Both the position numbers and the translations under genes were made by a program. Below are positions 19,402-28,610 of a stretch of 64,000 bases of DNA, one piece after another (positions within the stretch are counted from its first letter, which is position 1; every line of letters starts with the position of its first letter). Source of the DNA: Mesorhizobium sp. M3A.F.Ca.ET.080.04.2.1 (lineage in GTDB: Bacteria > Pseudomonadota > Alphaproteobacteria > Rhizobiales > Rhizobiaceae); the NCBI RefSeq assembly GCF_003952525.1, contig NZ_CP034451.1, positions 3,410,001-3,474,000 of the forward strand. The letters run 5' to 3'. The notes under the pieces were generated by a model. It saw only the letters and a list, made by a program, of their open reading frames with translations. It was not told where the DNA came from and ran no database searches.

Positions 19402-20421
19402 ATGAAGAAGATCGGGTTTCTTTCGTTCGGGCATTGGTCGCCCGCGCCGCAATCGGGCACGCGCTCGGGAGCGGACGCGCTGCTGCAATCGATCGACCTG
19501 GCGGTCGCGGCCGAGGAGCTCGGCGCCGACGGCGCCTATTTCCGCGTCCACCATTTTGCCCGGCAGCTCGGCTCGCCCTTCCCGCTGCTGGCCGCGGCGG
19601 GCGCGAAGACGAAGCGGATCGAGCTCGGCACCGCCGTCATCGACATGCGCTACGAAAACCCGCTCTACATGGCCGAGGATGCCGGCGCGGCCGACCTGAT
19701 CGCCGGCGGGCGGCTGCAGCTCGGCATCGGCCGCGGCTCGCCCGAGCAGGTGATCGATGGCTGGCGATACTTCGGCTACGTGCCGGAAGAGGGCAAGAGC
19801 GACGCCGACATGGCGCGCCGCCACGCCGAGATTTTCCTGGACCTGCTGCGCGGCGAAGGTTTTGCGCAGCCCAATCCGCGGCCAATGTTTCCCAACCCGC
19901 CCGGGCTGCTGCGCCTGGAGCCGTTCTCCGCTGGCCTGCGCGAGCGCATCTGGTGGGGTGCCGCCACCAACGCCACCGCCGAATGGGCGGCCAGGCTCGG
20001 CATGAACCTGCAGAGCTCGACGCTGAAATTCGACGAGAGCGGCGAGCCGCTGCACATCCAGCAGGCCGAGCAGATCCGCGCCTACCGCGCCGCCTGGAAG
20101 GAAGCCGGCCACGCCAGGGAGCCGCGCGTCTCGGTCAGCCGCAGCATCTTTGCGCTCGTCAACGACATGGACCGCGCCTATTTCGGCGGCAGCGAGGGCG
20201 AGGACCATTTCGGCTATATCGAGCCGGAGAAGCGCGCCGTCTTCGGCCGCACCTATGCCGCCGAGCCGGACGTCCTGGTCGAACAGCTCAGGCAAGACCA
20301 GGCGATCGCCGAGGCCGACACGCTGCTGCTCACCGTGCCCAACCAGCTCGGCGTCGACTACAACGCCCATGTCATCGAGGCGATCCTGAAGCACGTCGCG
20401 CCGGCGCTGGGCTGGCGCTAA
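19402..20421 (+). CDS. LLM class flavin-dependent oxidoreductase
   Basis: A 339-residue bacterial-luciferase-fold (TIM barrel) enzyme using reduced flavin. It begins KKIGFLSFGHWSP and has LGIGRGSPEQVIDGWRYFGY and ADTLLLTVPNQLG, typical of the family. ATG 19402 is chosen because TGGAG lies 6 bases upstream; an ATG at 19393 overlaps that site. It lies between an aldehyde dehydrogenase and a sugar transporter; the substrate cannot be deduced. Confidence 0.85.
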   Translation: MKKIGFLSFGHWSPAPQSGTRSGADALLQSIDLAVAAEELGADGAYFRVHHFARQLGSPFPLLAAAGAKTKRIELGTAVIDMRYENPLYMAEDAGAADLIAGGRLQLGIGRGSPEQVIDGWRYFGYVPEEGKSDADMARRHAEIFLDLLRGEGFAQPNPRPMFPNPPGLLRLEPFSAGLRERIWWGAATNATAEWAARLGMNLQSSTLKFDESGEPLHIQQAEQIRAYRAAWKEAGHAREPRVSVSRSIFALVNDMDRAYFGGSEGEDHFGYIEPEKRAVFGRTYAAEPDVLVEQLRQDQAIAEADTLLLTVPNQLGVDYNAHVIEAILKHVAPALGWR

Positions 20422-20478
20422 GCCGGACCGACTTCCCCAATATTGCTGCGGCGCTCGGGATGTGGCTTACCGTCGATA

Positions 20479-20536
20479 TTGACACCTGATAAAATAACAT
20501 CTTACTTTCACGTAATCGGTTACGTAACCGATTACG
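20479..20536 (+). promoter_or_regulatory. Promoter with LacI-type operator
   Basis: A -35 box TTGACA at 20479-20484 is followed 17 bases later by a weak -10 (TTACTT, 20502). Immediately downstream is a perfect 26-base palindrome, 20511-20536, whose left half is CGTAATCGGTTAC. Its position, covering the transcription start, is that of a repressor site. The LacI-family gene that ends this operon is the obvious candidate regulator. Confidence 0.75.
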
Positions 20537-20557
20537 GCGTAATGAGTGGAGGAAAGC

Positions 20558-21529
20558 ATGAGCAAGACTTCAAAGTCGCATGGACTCGATCTAAGCCGCT
20601 TCTCGCGGCGCCAGTTTCTCAGGACCAGCGCGCTTGCCGCCGGCGCGCTCGCACTGCCATTCGGCCCGGCTTTCGCTGCCGACAAGCCGAAGGTCGGCCT
20701 GGTCATGAAGTCCCTGGCCAACGAGTTCTTCAAGCAGATGCAGGCCGGCGCCGAGGCGTATGCGGCCAAGAACAAGGACAAGTTCGATTTCGCCGCCGTC
20801 GGCATGAAGGACGAGCGCGATTTCGCCGCGCAGGTCGATGCGATCGAGAACTTCATCACCCAGAACTACAACATCATCGTCGTGGCGCCGGCCGATTCCA
20901 AGGCCATGGTGACGCCGATCGCCAAGGCGCTGAAGGCCGGCATCAAGGTCATCAACATCGACGTCGCGCTCGACGAGGAAGCCAAGAAGAAGGCCGGCAT
21001 CGATCTCGCCTTCTTCGGCCCGGACAACCGGGCCGGCGCCAAGCTGGCGGGCGACGCGCTCGGCAAGGCGCTGGGCAAGGGCGGCAAGGTCGTCATCCTC
21101 GAAGGCAATCCGGAGGCCGACAACGCCAAGCAGCGCAAGCTCGGCTTCGACGACGCGGTCAAGGAACACGGCCTCGACCTGCTCGACTCCAAGACGGCGC
21201 ATTGGGAGACCGAGGAAGCCAACACGCTGATGACCAACTTCCTTACCCAGCACCCGGATATCCAGGGCGTGATGGCGGCCAACGACTCGATGGCGCTCGG
21301 CGTCGTCAAGGCGATCGACGCGGCCGGCAAGTCGGGCCAGATCAAGGTGGTCGGATTCGACAACATCCCGGCCGTCGGGCCGCTGCTCAAGGAAGGCAAG
21401 ATGCTCGCCACCGTCGAGCAGTATGGCGCGCAGATGGCGGCGCTCGGCATCGACTACGGCCTGCGCGAGCTCGCCGGCGAAAAATTCTCCGGCTGGGTCA
21501 AGACGGACATCAAGCTGGTCACGGCGTGA
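20558..21529 (+). CDS. Ribose-type sugar ABC transporter substrate-binding protein
   Basis: A 323-residue periplasmic-binding protein of the LacI-fold (Peripla_BP_4) family. The N-terminus has a twin-arginine signal, SRRQFLRTSALAAGALAL, so export is probably through Tat. Mature sequence starts near ADKPKVGLVMKSLANEFF. TGGAGGA lies just before ATG 20558. It is the first gene after the palindromic operator and supplies sugar to the ATPase and permease encoded downstream. Confidence 0.9.
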   Translation: MSKTSKSHGLDLSRFSRRQFLRTSALAAGALALPFGPAFAADKPKVGLVMKSLANEFFKQMQAGAEAYAAKNKDKFDFAAVGMKDERDFAAQVDAIENFITQNYNIIVVAPADSKAMVTPIAKALKAGIKVINIDVALDEEAKKKAGIDLAFFGPDNRAGAKLAGDALGKALGKGGKVVILEGNPEADNAKQRKLGFDDAVKEHGLDLLDSKTAHWETEEANTLMTNFLTQHPDIQGVMAANDSMALGVVKAIDAAGKSGQIKVVGFDNIPAVGPLLKEGKMLATVEQYGAQMAALGIDYGLRELAGEKFSGWVKTDIKLVTA

Positions 21530-21540
21530 AACTGCCAACG

Positions 21541-21611
21541 GCACCAGCGTCGATAGCTGGTGCTATCGCCCATTTTACCTGATCGTCGCCGCCGGCCTGT
21601 TCCGGCGGCGA
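21541..21611 (+). terminator. Two hairpins after the binding-protein gene
   Basis: The first stem pairs GCACCAGC (21541-21548) with GCTGGTGC (21556-21563); the second pairs TCGCCGCCGG (21586-21595) with CCGGCGGCGA (21602-21611). Neither has a run of T, so they more likely stabilise or attenuate the message than fully terminate it. Such hairpins commonly raise binding protein above ATPase levels. Confidence 0.45.
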
Positions 21612-21672
21612 GGATGGCGCGTTCCTATCGCTTTCGCGGTAGAAGAGCGGAGCTCAGGACTTTTCGCTGCCC

Positions 21673-23175
21673 ATGGACGACGTGATTCTTTCCCTTCAAG
21701 GGGTCGGAAAGATCTTTCCCGGCGCCGTCGCGCTGAGCGACGTCTCGCTGTCGATCGCGCGCGGCGAAACCCATATCATCCTGGGCGAGAACGGCGCCGG
21801 CAAGTCGACGCTGATCAAGCTGCTCGCCGGCATCTACCAGCCGGACAGCGGCTCGATCGCATTCAACGGCGCGCCCTATGAGCCGAAGACGCCGCATGAT
21901 GCGCAGCAGAGCGGCATCCGCATCGTGCATCAGGAACTCAACCTGCTGCCCTATCTCAGCATCGCCGAGAACCTGATGCTGGAAAGCCTGCCGCGCCGCG
22001 CCTTCGGCATCGTCGACGGCAAGGCGCTCAACCGGCGCGCGGTGGCGTTGCTCGAGGAGGTCGGGCTCGACGTCGACCCCCGGACCCGCGTCGAGGCGCT
22101 GGGCGTCGCGCAGATGCAGCTGGTCGAGATCGCCAAGGCGCTGAGCTACGACAGCAAGCTCCTGGTCCTCGACGAACCGACGGCGACGCTGACGCCGCCG
22201 GAGATCAAACGGCTCTTTTCCATCATCAAGCGGCTGAAGGCCAAGGGCGTCACCATCATCTACATCTCGCATCGCCTGCATGAGGTGTTCGAGATCGGCG
22301 ACCGGGTGACCATTTTGCGCAACGGCAGGCTGGTGGCGACACGCAACCTCCGCGGCCTCGCAGTGCCCGACCTGGTGCGCATGATGATCGGCCGCGACAT
22401 CGCCGACGAATACAGCTTCGACGCCTCGATCGTGCCGGGCAAGATCGCGCTGAGCGTCGCCAGTCTGAAGCGCAGCGCAGCGACGCCCGAAATTTCCTTC
22501 GCCGTCCGGCATGGCGAGATCCTGGGCGTCGCCGGATTGGTCGGCAGCGGCCGCACGGAGGCCATGCGGGCCCTGTTCGGCGCCGATCCCAAGCTCGACG
22601 GCATCGTCGAGATCGACGGCAAGCCGGTAGCGATCACCGCACCCAAGGATGCCGTGCGGCATGGGCTCAGCCTGCTCACCGAGGACCGCAAGGGCCAGGG
22701 GCTGCTGCTCGACCTGGCCGTCGACAAGAACATCACCATCACCGATCTGGCAAAGGTTTCGCGCCATGGGCTGGTCAACCGCCGCGCCGAAGCCGCAGTG
22801 GCCAGGGATCTGATCGGCCAGCTGCGCGTCAAGGCAAGCTCGATCGAGCAGGCGGTGCGAAACCTCTCGGGCGGCAACCAGCAGAAGGTGGTGCTGGCCA
22901 AATGGCTGTTCCGCGGCACCTCAACGCTGATCCTCGACGAGCCGACGCGCGGGGTCGACATCGGCGCGCGGCGAGAGATCTACCAGCTGCTCTGGATGTT
23001 GGCGGCGGCGCAGAAGGGCATCATCATGGTGTCGTCCGACCTGCCCGAGCTGATGGGCATGTGCCACCGCATCATCGTCTTCTCGAAGAACAGAATCGTC
23101 GGCGAGGTGCCGCGCGCCGAATTCGACCAGGAGCGCATCCTGTCGCTGGCCTATCAGGAGTATGTGCGACCATGA
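21673..23175 (+). CDS. Ribose-type ABC transporter ATPase (RbsA-like, two nucleotide-binding domains)
   Basis: A 500-residue fusion of two ATPase domains. The first has Walker A GENGAGKST and Walker B LLVLDEPTATL; the second has a degenerate Walker A (VGSGRTEAM), signature LSGGNQQK and Walker B LILDEPTRGVD, the usual RbsA asymmetry. It energises monosaccharide uptake. Its stop overlaps the permease start (ATGA at 23172). Confidence 0.93.
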   Translation: MDDVILSLQGVGKIFPGAVALSDVSLSIARGETHIILGENGAGKSTLIKLLAGIYQPDSGSIAFNGAPYEPKTPHDAQQSGIRIVHQELNLLPYLSIAENLMLESLPRRAFGIVDGKALNRRAVALLEEVGLDVDPRTRVEALGVAQMQLVEIAKALSYDSKLLVLDEPTATLTPPEIKRLFSIIKRLKAKGVTIIYISHRLHEVFEIGDRVTILRNGRLVATRNLRGLAVPDLVRMMIGRDIADEYSFDASIVPGKIALSVASLKRSAATPEISFAVRHGEILGVAGLVGSGRTEAMRALFGADPKLDGIVEIDGKPVAITAPKDAVRHGLSLLTEDRKGQGLLLDLAVDKNITITDLAKVSRHGLVNRRAEAAVARDLIGQLRVKASSIEQAVRNLSGGNQQKVVLAKWLFRGTSTLILDEPTRGVDIGARREIYQLLWMLAAAQKGIIMVSSDLPELMGMCHRIIVFSKNRIVGEVPRAEFDQERILSLAYQEYVRP

Positions 23176-24188
23176 GCGAGACGTCCGAACCCCTCGTGGC
23201 GGCGCCCGTTTCCCCCGGCCGGGCGAAGTTCCTGCGCTTCCTCATCCGCGACGCCGGCGTGCTCCTGGCGCTGGTGCTGATCACGCTGTTCTTCTCGCTC
23301 AGCGCGCCCTATTTCGCGACGCCCGGCAATGCGTTGAAGATCTTCGTGCAGATCGCCATCAACACGGTTCTGGCGGCAGGCATGACCTTCGTCATCCTCA
23401 CCGGCGGCATCGACCTTTCGGTCGGCTCGGTGCTGGCGCTGTGCACCGTGGTCGGCGCGACGGTCATGATCAACGAGAGCCTGTCGCCGGCGGCGGCGAT
23501 CACGCTGGCGCTGCTCGCCTGCATGGCAACCGGGGCGGCCTGCGGCCTGCTCAACGGCTGGATCTCGACGCGCTGGAAGATCCCCTCCTTCATCGTCACG
23601 CTCGGCATGCTCAACATGGCGGCGGGTGCCGCCCGCGTCGTCAGCGACAACTCGACCATCACCGGCCTGCCGCAGAGTTTCGTCGATTTCGGCAACCTGA
23701 TCATCGGCGGCTTCCTGCCGTCGATCTTCCTGGTCGCGGTGCTGGTCATCGCGGCCGGCTGGTTCGTGCTGCGCTTCACCGTCTTCGGCCGCATGATCTT
23801 CGCCGTCGGCACCAATGACGAGGCGGTGCGGCTCTCCGGCCATAACCCGGACTTCTACAAGGTCGCTGCCTTCACCATCAGCGGCCTGACGGCCGGCATC
23901 GCGGCCATGGTCTATCTCCTGCGCCTCAACATCGGCAGCCCGATCGCCGGCGTCGGCTACGAGCTCAACGCGATCGCCGCCGTCATCATCGGCGGCACCA
24001 GCCTCAGCGGCGGCAAGGGCTCGATCATCGGCACGCTGGTGGGCGCCTGCATCCTGCAGGTGCTCAGCACCGGCTTGCAGCTGCTTGGTGTCGGCGACAA
24101 TTTCAAGCCGATCGTGATTGGCCTTGTCATCGTGCTCGCCGTCATTCTAGACGCGTATCGGGAGCGGCTGTTGCGGAGGATCCGCTAA
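23172..24188 (+). CDS. Ribose-type ABC transporter permease (RbsC-like)
   Basis: A 338-residue membrane protein with eight or more hydrophobic segments and the family motif MTFVILTGGIDLSVGSVLAL, plus VGTNDEAVRLSG and IIGGTSLSGGKG. The start is fixed by the ATGA overlap with the ATPase gene. It forms the inner membrane channel as a homodimer. Confidence 0.93.
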   Translation: MSETSEPLVAAPVSPGRAKFLRFLIRDAGVLLALVLITLFFSLSAPYFATPGNALKIFVQIAINTVLAAGMTFVILTGGIDLSVGSVLALCTVVGATVMINESLSPAAAITLALLACMATGAACGLLNGWISTRWKIPSFIVTLGMLNMAAGAARVVSDNSTITGLPQSFVDFGNLIIGGFLPSIFLVAVLVIAAGWFVLRFTVFGRMIFAVGTNDEAVRLSGHNPDFYKVAAFTISGLTAGIAAMVYLLRLNIGSPIAGVGYELNAIAAVIIGGTSLSGGKGSIIGTLVGACILQVLSTGLQLLGVGDNFKPIVIGLVIVLAVILDAYRERLLRRIR

Positions 24189-24269
24189 TGCACGCCGCGC
24201 AAAAATGCGTAGGCGTTTTTTCGCCCGGAGTTGCGTGGGACAAGCAGGAGTAACCAGGACCAAAGGGCT

Positions 24270-25271
24270 ATGACAACGATTGCCGATGTCGCGCGCTACG
24301 CCGGAGTGTCCGTCGCAACCGTGTCGCATGTGATGAACCGCACGCGCCATGTCGAGCCAAAGACGGCCGAGCGCGTGCGCGCGGCGATCGCCGCCCTGCG
24401 CTACAGCCCCAATTCGCTGGCGCGCAGCCTGCGGCGCGGCGAGACCAAGACCATCGGCCTGCTGCTGCCCGACAATTCTAATCCCTTCTTCGCCAGCGTC
24501 GCGCGCCAGATCGAGGATGCGGGGTTCGTGGCCGGCTACACGGTGATCCTGTGCAACTCCGACGGCAACGCCGAAAAGGAGGAGCGCTATCTGTCGGTGC
24601 TGATGGCCAAGCAGATCGACGGGCTGATCTTCGCCGGCTCGTCGGACCACGCGCGGGTGTTCTCGCGCCTTTCACCCGACGTGCCGGCGGTGCTGCTCGA
24701 CCGCGAGATCCATTCGGTCAATGTCGATTCGGTGCTGGTCGACCACGATCACGGCGGCTATCTCGCCGGCCGCTACCTGGTCGGGCTCGGCCACCGAAGA
24801 GTCGGCGTGATCGGCGGTCCGCGCGATTCGAGCTCCAGCCCCGCCCGCCAGCGCGGCTTCACCCGGGCGCTCGAGGAAGCGGGCCTCGACCTGCCCGCCG
24901 CATCGGTGGTGGATTCGGACTATCAATTCGCCGGCGGACGGCTGGCGATGGAACGCCTGATGGAACAGGTGCCGGAGATCACGGCGGTGTTCGCCTGCAA
25001 CGACCTGATGGCGATGGGCGCCATCACCGCGCTGCGCTCGCGCGGGCTGCGGGTTCCCGACGACATGTCGATGGTCGGCTTCGACGACATTCCCTATGCC
25101 GTCACCACATGGCCGCCGCTGACGACGATCGCCCAGCCGGTGGAGAAGATCGGCACGCGCGCGGTGAGCCTGCTTCTCGAGCGCCTCGGCGAGCCGGCGG
25201 CGCCGTCGCGCCGTGAGGTGCTGGCGCCGGTGCTGGTCGAACGGGAGAGCTGCGCGGCGGTGCGCGGATAA
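24270..25271 (+). CDS. LacI family transcriptional regulator
   Basis: A 333-residue repressor: N-terminal helix-turn-helix and hinge (TIADVARYAGVSVATVSHVM, then SPNSLARSLRRGETKTIGLL) and a periplasmic-binding-protein-like sensor with VGFDDIPYAVTTWPPLTTI. It lies last in the ribose-type transport operon and most likely binds the palindrome at 20511-20536, released by the transported sugar. ATG 24270 gives the standard LacI N-terminus. Confidence 0.9.
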   Translation: MTTIADVARYAGVSVATVSHVMNRTRHVEPKTAERVRAAIAALRYSPNSLARSLRRGETKTIGLLLPDNSNPFFASVARQIEDAGFVAGYTVILCNSDGNAEKEERYLSVLMAKQIDGLIFAGSSDHARVFSRLSPDVPAVLLDREIHSVNVDSVLVDHDHGGYLAGRYLVGLGHRRVGVIGGPRDSSSSPARQRGFTRALEEAGLDLPAASVVDSDYQFAGGRLAMERLMEQVPEITAVFACNDLMAMGAITALRSRGLRVPDDMSMVGFDDIPYAVTTWPPLTTIAQPVEKIGTRAVSLLLERLGEPAAPSRREVLAPVLVERESCAAVRG

Positions 25272-25383
25272 AGCATGGATCTCGAAATTGAGAACAGGTT
25301 TTCTTACTTCGGGCCGTGAACTCATAAATGCGGAAGGACCAGCACGGGTGGAAAGCAGGCGATGAGGTTGCTATCCTTCTAGG

Positions 25384-25830
25384 ATGAAGCATGAACGTCT
25401 TTGCGCGATCGCTCACAACTTCGCCGACTCGATGGCAAGTGGCCTGGGCTTTGTTGTCGGCTACTGCCAAACCGACGTGTTTGGAGAGGCCGCCATCAGC
25501 ACGGGTGGAGTAATCGAGATCGACTTCCTGCGCGGGAGTGTTGTCAGAGGCCGCCCTTCGGACCAATTGAAAAGTGCTGCGGTCATATTTGGGCAAGCCT
25601 TTCCTGCCTTCTGCAAAAGGAACGGCGCGGAGGTGACGGACTTCCAGAGTTTTCTCGCTGCGTTTGATGCCAGAGGCGGCAGGTGTCGCGCAGTGCTGAC
25701 CGTTGTAGATCGAAACGGCCGCAGTTCTCTTACGGAGTATGATGGCGTCCCGTTGAAGCGCTTAAGAGTTCTGGACACGTTGGGCCGTATACGCCGAAAA
25801 ACGAGGCAGATCGAAAAAGTTGGCCAGTAA
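25384..25830 (+). CDS. Hypothetical protein
   Basis: A 148-residue soluble protein, not recognised. It has an N-terminal mixed segment (HNFADSMASGLGFVVGYCQTDVFGEAA) and a very basic C-terminus (GRIRRKTRQIEK). Codon use is less GC-rich than the neighbours. No close neighbour on the same strand; the LacI gene ends 112 bases upstream. It may be a real rhizobial orphan, but the start is not backed by a clear ribosome-binding site. Confidence 0.5.
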   Translation: MKHERLCAIAHNFADSMASGLGFVVGYCQTDVFGEAAISTGGVIEIDFLRGSVVRGRPSDQLKSAAVIFGQAFPAFCKRNGAEVTDFQSFLAAFDARGGRCRAVLTVVDRNGRSSLTEYDGVPLKRLRVLDTLGRIRRKTRQIEKVGQ

Positions 25831-25892
25831 GCCAGTGTCCCGAATGGCGACATGCATTGGTGGCGGCAATTGTTGACGCCGGCGCTGCCCCT

Positions 25893-25940
25893 TATCTGCC
25901 TGCCGGCATCTTCTCCCCGTGAAACGGGGAGAAGATGAAA
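25893..25940. repeat. RIME-like hairpin
   Basis: CATCTTCTCCCCGTGAAACG at 25909 pairs with the following CGGGGAGAAGATG to form a near-perfect hairpin, preceded by CTTATCTGCCTGCCGG, matching half of the 14.2 kb element. It lies between the hypothetical gene and the convergent cyclodeaminase gene, where it can act as a terminator. Confidence 0.6.
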
Positions 25941-25943
25941 GGC

Positions 25944-27002
25944 TTATGCCGCCGGCTGCATCGCCGCTCTCAGCAGCATGCCGAACAGGTCGCGCGGCTC
26001 GTCGGGGTCGGCGAGCAGGTCGAGCTCCTCATAGAGGCCGGTGGCCTGGAGCTGATCGCGGACATAGCGCAGTGCCGAAAAATCTTCCGTGGCGAAGCCG
26101 ACGGAATCGAACAGGGTGATCTGTTCCGGCGCCTTGCGCCCTTCTGCCTGGCCGGTTATCACCTGCCACAGCTCGGTCACCGGATGGTCGGCGTCGAGCT
26201 GCTGGATCTCGCCCTCGATGCGCGTCTGCGGCGGGAACTCGACGAAGATGTCCGAGCGCAGCAGGATATCGCGATGCAGTTCCGTCTTGCCGGGGCAGTC
26301 GCCGCCGACGGCGTTGATGTGGACGCCGGAGCCGACCATGTTGTCGGTGAGGATGGTGGCGTACTGCTTGTCGGCGGTCACCGTGGTGATGATGTCGACG
26401 CCTTCCACCGCATCCTGCCCGGTCGAGCAGATGGTGATGTCGAACCCCTTGCCGGCGAGGTTGCGGGCGCATTTTTCCGAGGCCTGGCGGTCGATGTCGT
26501 AGAGCCGCAGCCGGTCGATGCCGAGCAGCGCCTTGAAGGCGATGGCCTGGAATTCGGACTGCGCGCCGTTGCCGATGATGGCCATGGCGCGCGAGCCCTT
26601 AGGCGCCAGGTATTTGGCCGCGACAGCGGATGTGGCCGCGGTGCGCAGCGCCGTCAGGATGGTCATCTCGGTCAAAAGCATCGGATAGCCGGAGCCGACA
26701 TCGGCGAGCACGCCGAAGGCGGTGACGGTCTGGCGGCCCTCGCGCATGTTCTTCGGGTGGCCGTTGACATATTTGAAGCCATACATCTTGCCGTCGCTGG
26801 TCGGCATCAGCTCGATGACGCCGTCATGGCTGTGCGAGGCGATGCGCGGCGTCTTGTCGAACAGCTCCCAGCGGCGGAAATCCTCCTCGACATAGGCGGC
26901 GAGCTCGGTGAGGAAGCGCTCGATGCCGATGGCGAGCACCAGCTTCATCATGCGGTCGACGCTGACGAAGGGGACGATGGCAAGGCGCGACGGCTGGGTC
27001 AT
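25944..27002 (-). CDS. ocd: Ornithine cyclodeaminase
   Basis: A 352-residue NAD-dependent enzyme of the mu-crystallin/OCD family converting ornithine to proline and ammonia. Motifs include KYVNGHPKN near residue 75, the nucleotide site AIIGNGAQSEFQAIA near 140, and INAVGGDCPGKTELH. It starts 2 bases after the arginase stop, so the two enzymes form an arginine-to-proline route in one transcript. ATG 27002 gives the normal N-terminus. Confidence 0.9.
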   Translation of the reverse strand: MTQPSRLAIVPFVSVDRMMKLVLAIGIERFLTELAAYVEEDFRRWELFDKTPRIASHSHDGVIELMPTSDGKMYGFKYVNGHPKNMREGRQTVTAFGVLADVGSGYPMLLTEMTILTALRTAATSAVAAKYLAPKGSRAMAIIGNGAQSEFQAIAFKALLGIDRLRLYDIDRQASEKCARNLAGKGFDITICSTGQDAVEGVDIITTVTADKQYATILTDNMVGSGVHINAVGGDCPGKTELHRDILLRSDIFVEFPPQTRIEGEIQQLDADHPVTELWQVITGQAEGRKAPEQITLFDSVGFATEDFSALRYVRDQLQATGLYEELDLLADPDEPRDLFGMLLRAAMQPAA

Positions 27003-27004
27003 GA

Positions 27005-27937
27005 TCAGAGGCTTCCGGAATGGCTGCGGGTCGGGCGGTCCATGATGCGGCGGCCCATCAGGCTGGCGGTGAGGTCGACCATCAGCGTCGCGGTGCGGCC
27101 GCGCTCGTCGAGGAACGGGTTCAGTTCGACCAAGTCGAGGCTGGAGACCAGACCGCTGTCTGACAGCATCTCCATCACCAGATGCGCCTCGCGGAAGGTA
27201 GCGCCGCCGGGCACCGTGGTGCCGACCGCGGGCGCGATCGAGGGGTCGAGGAAGTCGACATCGAGGCTGACATGCAGCAGGCCGTTTTCCGTCTCGACGC
27301 GGCTCAGGAAAGCGCGCAGCAGCGGCGCGATGCCGTGTTCGTCGACGGCGCGCATGTCGTGCACGGTCACGCCGGCCTCGTTGAGCGCCCGGCGCTCGGC
27401 CGGATCGACGCTGCGCAGGCCGATGGTGCAGATGCGGCTCGGATCGACGGCCGCCGGCAGATCCGGGAAATAGCCGGTGAAGCCGGGACGACCGCTGGCA
27501 TAGGCGAGCGGCACGCCGTGCAGATTGCCGCTGGTGGTGGTGTCGAGCGTGTGGAAATCCGGATGCGCGTCGAGCCACAGCACGAAGAGCGGCCGGCCGC
27601 GTTCGGCGGCGCGGCGGGCGACGCCCGAGACCGTGCCGGCGGAGATCGAATGGTCGCCGCCAAGGAAGATCGGCATGGCATCCCTGGAAGCCGTGTAGGC
27701 CGTCTCGGCGATCGCCGCCGTCCAGGCTGAAATCTCCGGCAGCGCCTTGAGCGCGAGATTGCCATGGACGACGGCGCGCGCCCGAGCCGGCTGAACCGCG
27801 CCCCAGTCCTCGACTTCATGGCCGAGTTCCGACAGCACCCAGACCAGGCCTGCAGTGCGCAGCGCGCTCGGCCCCATCTCGCATCCCATCCTGCCCGCAC
27901 CGTCCTGCACCGGCGCGCCAACGATCCTGCAACGCAT
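27005..27937 (-). CDS. rocF: Arginase
   Basis: A 310-residue binuclear manganese ureohydrolase that splits arginine to ornithine and urea. Metal ligands are seen in FLGGDHSIS, LWLDAHPDFHT and SLDVDFLDPSIAP. Length is standard. It is followed directly by ornithine cyclodeaminase and faces a divergent Lrp-type regulator, the arrangement known for arginine catabolism in Agrobacterium-like bacteria. Confidence 0.92.
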   Translation of the reverse strand: MRCRIVGAPVQDGAGRMGCEMGPSALRTAGLVWVLSELGHEVEDWGAVQPARARAVVHGNLALKALPEISAWTAAIAETAYTASRDAMPIFLGGDHSISAGTVSGVARRAAERGRPLFVLWLDAHPDFHTLDTTTSGNLHGVPLAYASGRPGFTGYFPDLPAAVDPSRICTIGLRSVDPAERRALNEAGVTVHDMRAVDEHGIAPLLRAFLSRVETENGLLHVSLDVDFLDPSIAPAVGTTVPGGATFREAHLVMEMLSDSGLVSSLDLVELNPFLDERGRTATLMVDLTASLMGRRIMDRPTRSHSGSL

Positions 27938-28060
27938 GATTCTTTTAGCCCCTGCGATTTGATTGCGCGGATTGGATCATCACGGGCTGGCGGTTTGAAC
28001 AGGGAAAATTGGCATTTCGGGAAGGATGATCTATCATTTCGATCAGCTGTTCTGACCGAA

Positions 28061-28513
28061 ATGCAAAGCCAAATGGATACGCTACACGAAAGGCTGGTAA
28101 CGCTTCTGAGGCACGATGCGCGGCGCAGTGTCTCCGATCTCGCCCTCGACCTCGGCGTTTCGCGCGCGACGGTCAGGGCGCGCATGGAGCGGCTGGAAAA
28201 ATCCGGCGAGATCATCGGCTACACGGTGGTGCTGCGCGCCGACGCGGTCGACCAGCGCATCCGCGGCGTGATGATGATCGAGATCGAAGGCCATGCCGCC
28301 GACCGCGTGATCAGGGCGCTCGGCGGCTTCCCCGAGGTCTCGACCATCCACACCACCAACGGCCGCTGGGACCTGGTGGTCGAACTCGGCACCGCCTCGC
28401 TGACCGAGTTCGACGCCGTGCTGCGGCGGATAAGGCTGATCCCCGGCATTACCGGGAGCGAGACGAGCCTGCTGCTGGCGACGCCGCGGACGACGCGGGC
28501 GAGGTTGGCGTAG
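28061..28513 (+). CDS. Lrp/AsnC family regulator of arginine catabolism (likely)
   Basis: A 150-residue regulator with N-terminal winged helix (LALDLGVSRATVRARMERLE) and RAM domain (VSTIHTTNGRWDLVVELGT). It diverges from the arginase-cyclodeaminase operon with a 123-base gap; an inverted repeat, ATTTCGG at 28014 and CCGAAAT at 28056, spans that gap next to the start codon. Two in-frame ATGs, 28061 and 28073, are possible; no clear ribosome-binding site decides between them. Confidence 0.87.
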   Translation: MQSQMDTLHERLVTLLRHDARRSVSDLALDLGVSRATVRARMERLEKSGEIIGYTVVLRADAVDQRIRGVMMIEIEGHAADRVIRALGGFPEVSTIHTTNGRWDLVVELGTASLTEFDAVLRRIRLIPGITGSETSLLLATPRTTRARLA

Positions 28514-28561
28514 GTATTGCCGAAGAGATTCTGTGGGGCAGCTCAGCTCCAAAACGCGAAA

Positions 28562-28585
28562 AAGCCGCGGAAAACCGCGGCTTTT
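28562..28585. terminator. Bidirectional intrinsic terminator
   Basis: AAGCCGCGG, loop AAAA, CCGCGGCTTTT. With A-rich and T-rich sides on both strands it can end the Lrp transcript (plus strand) and was presumably the terminator of the tRNA-Gly gene, whose 3' end lies 26 bases away on the minus strand. Confidence 0.75.
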
Positions 28586-28610
28586 CGTTTGCTTGATCCC
28601 TGAAGGAAAC

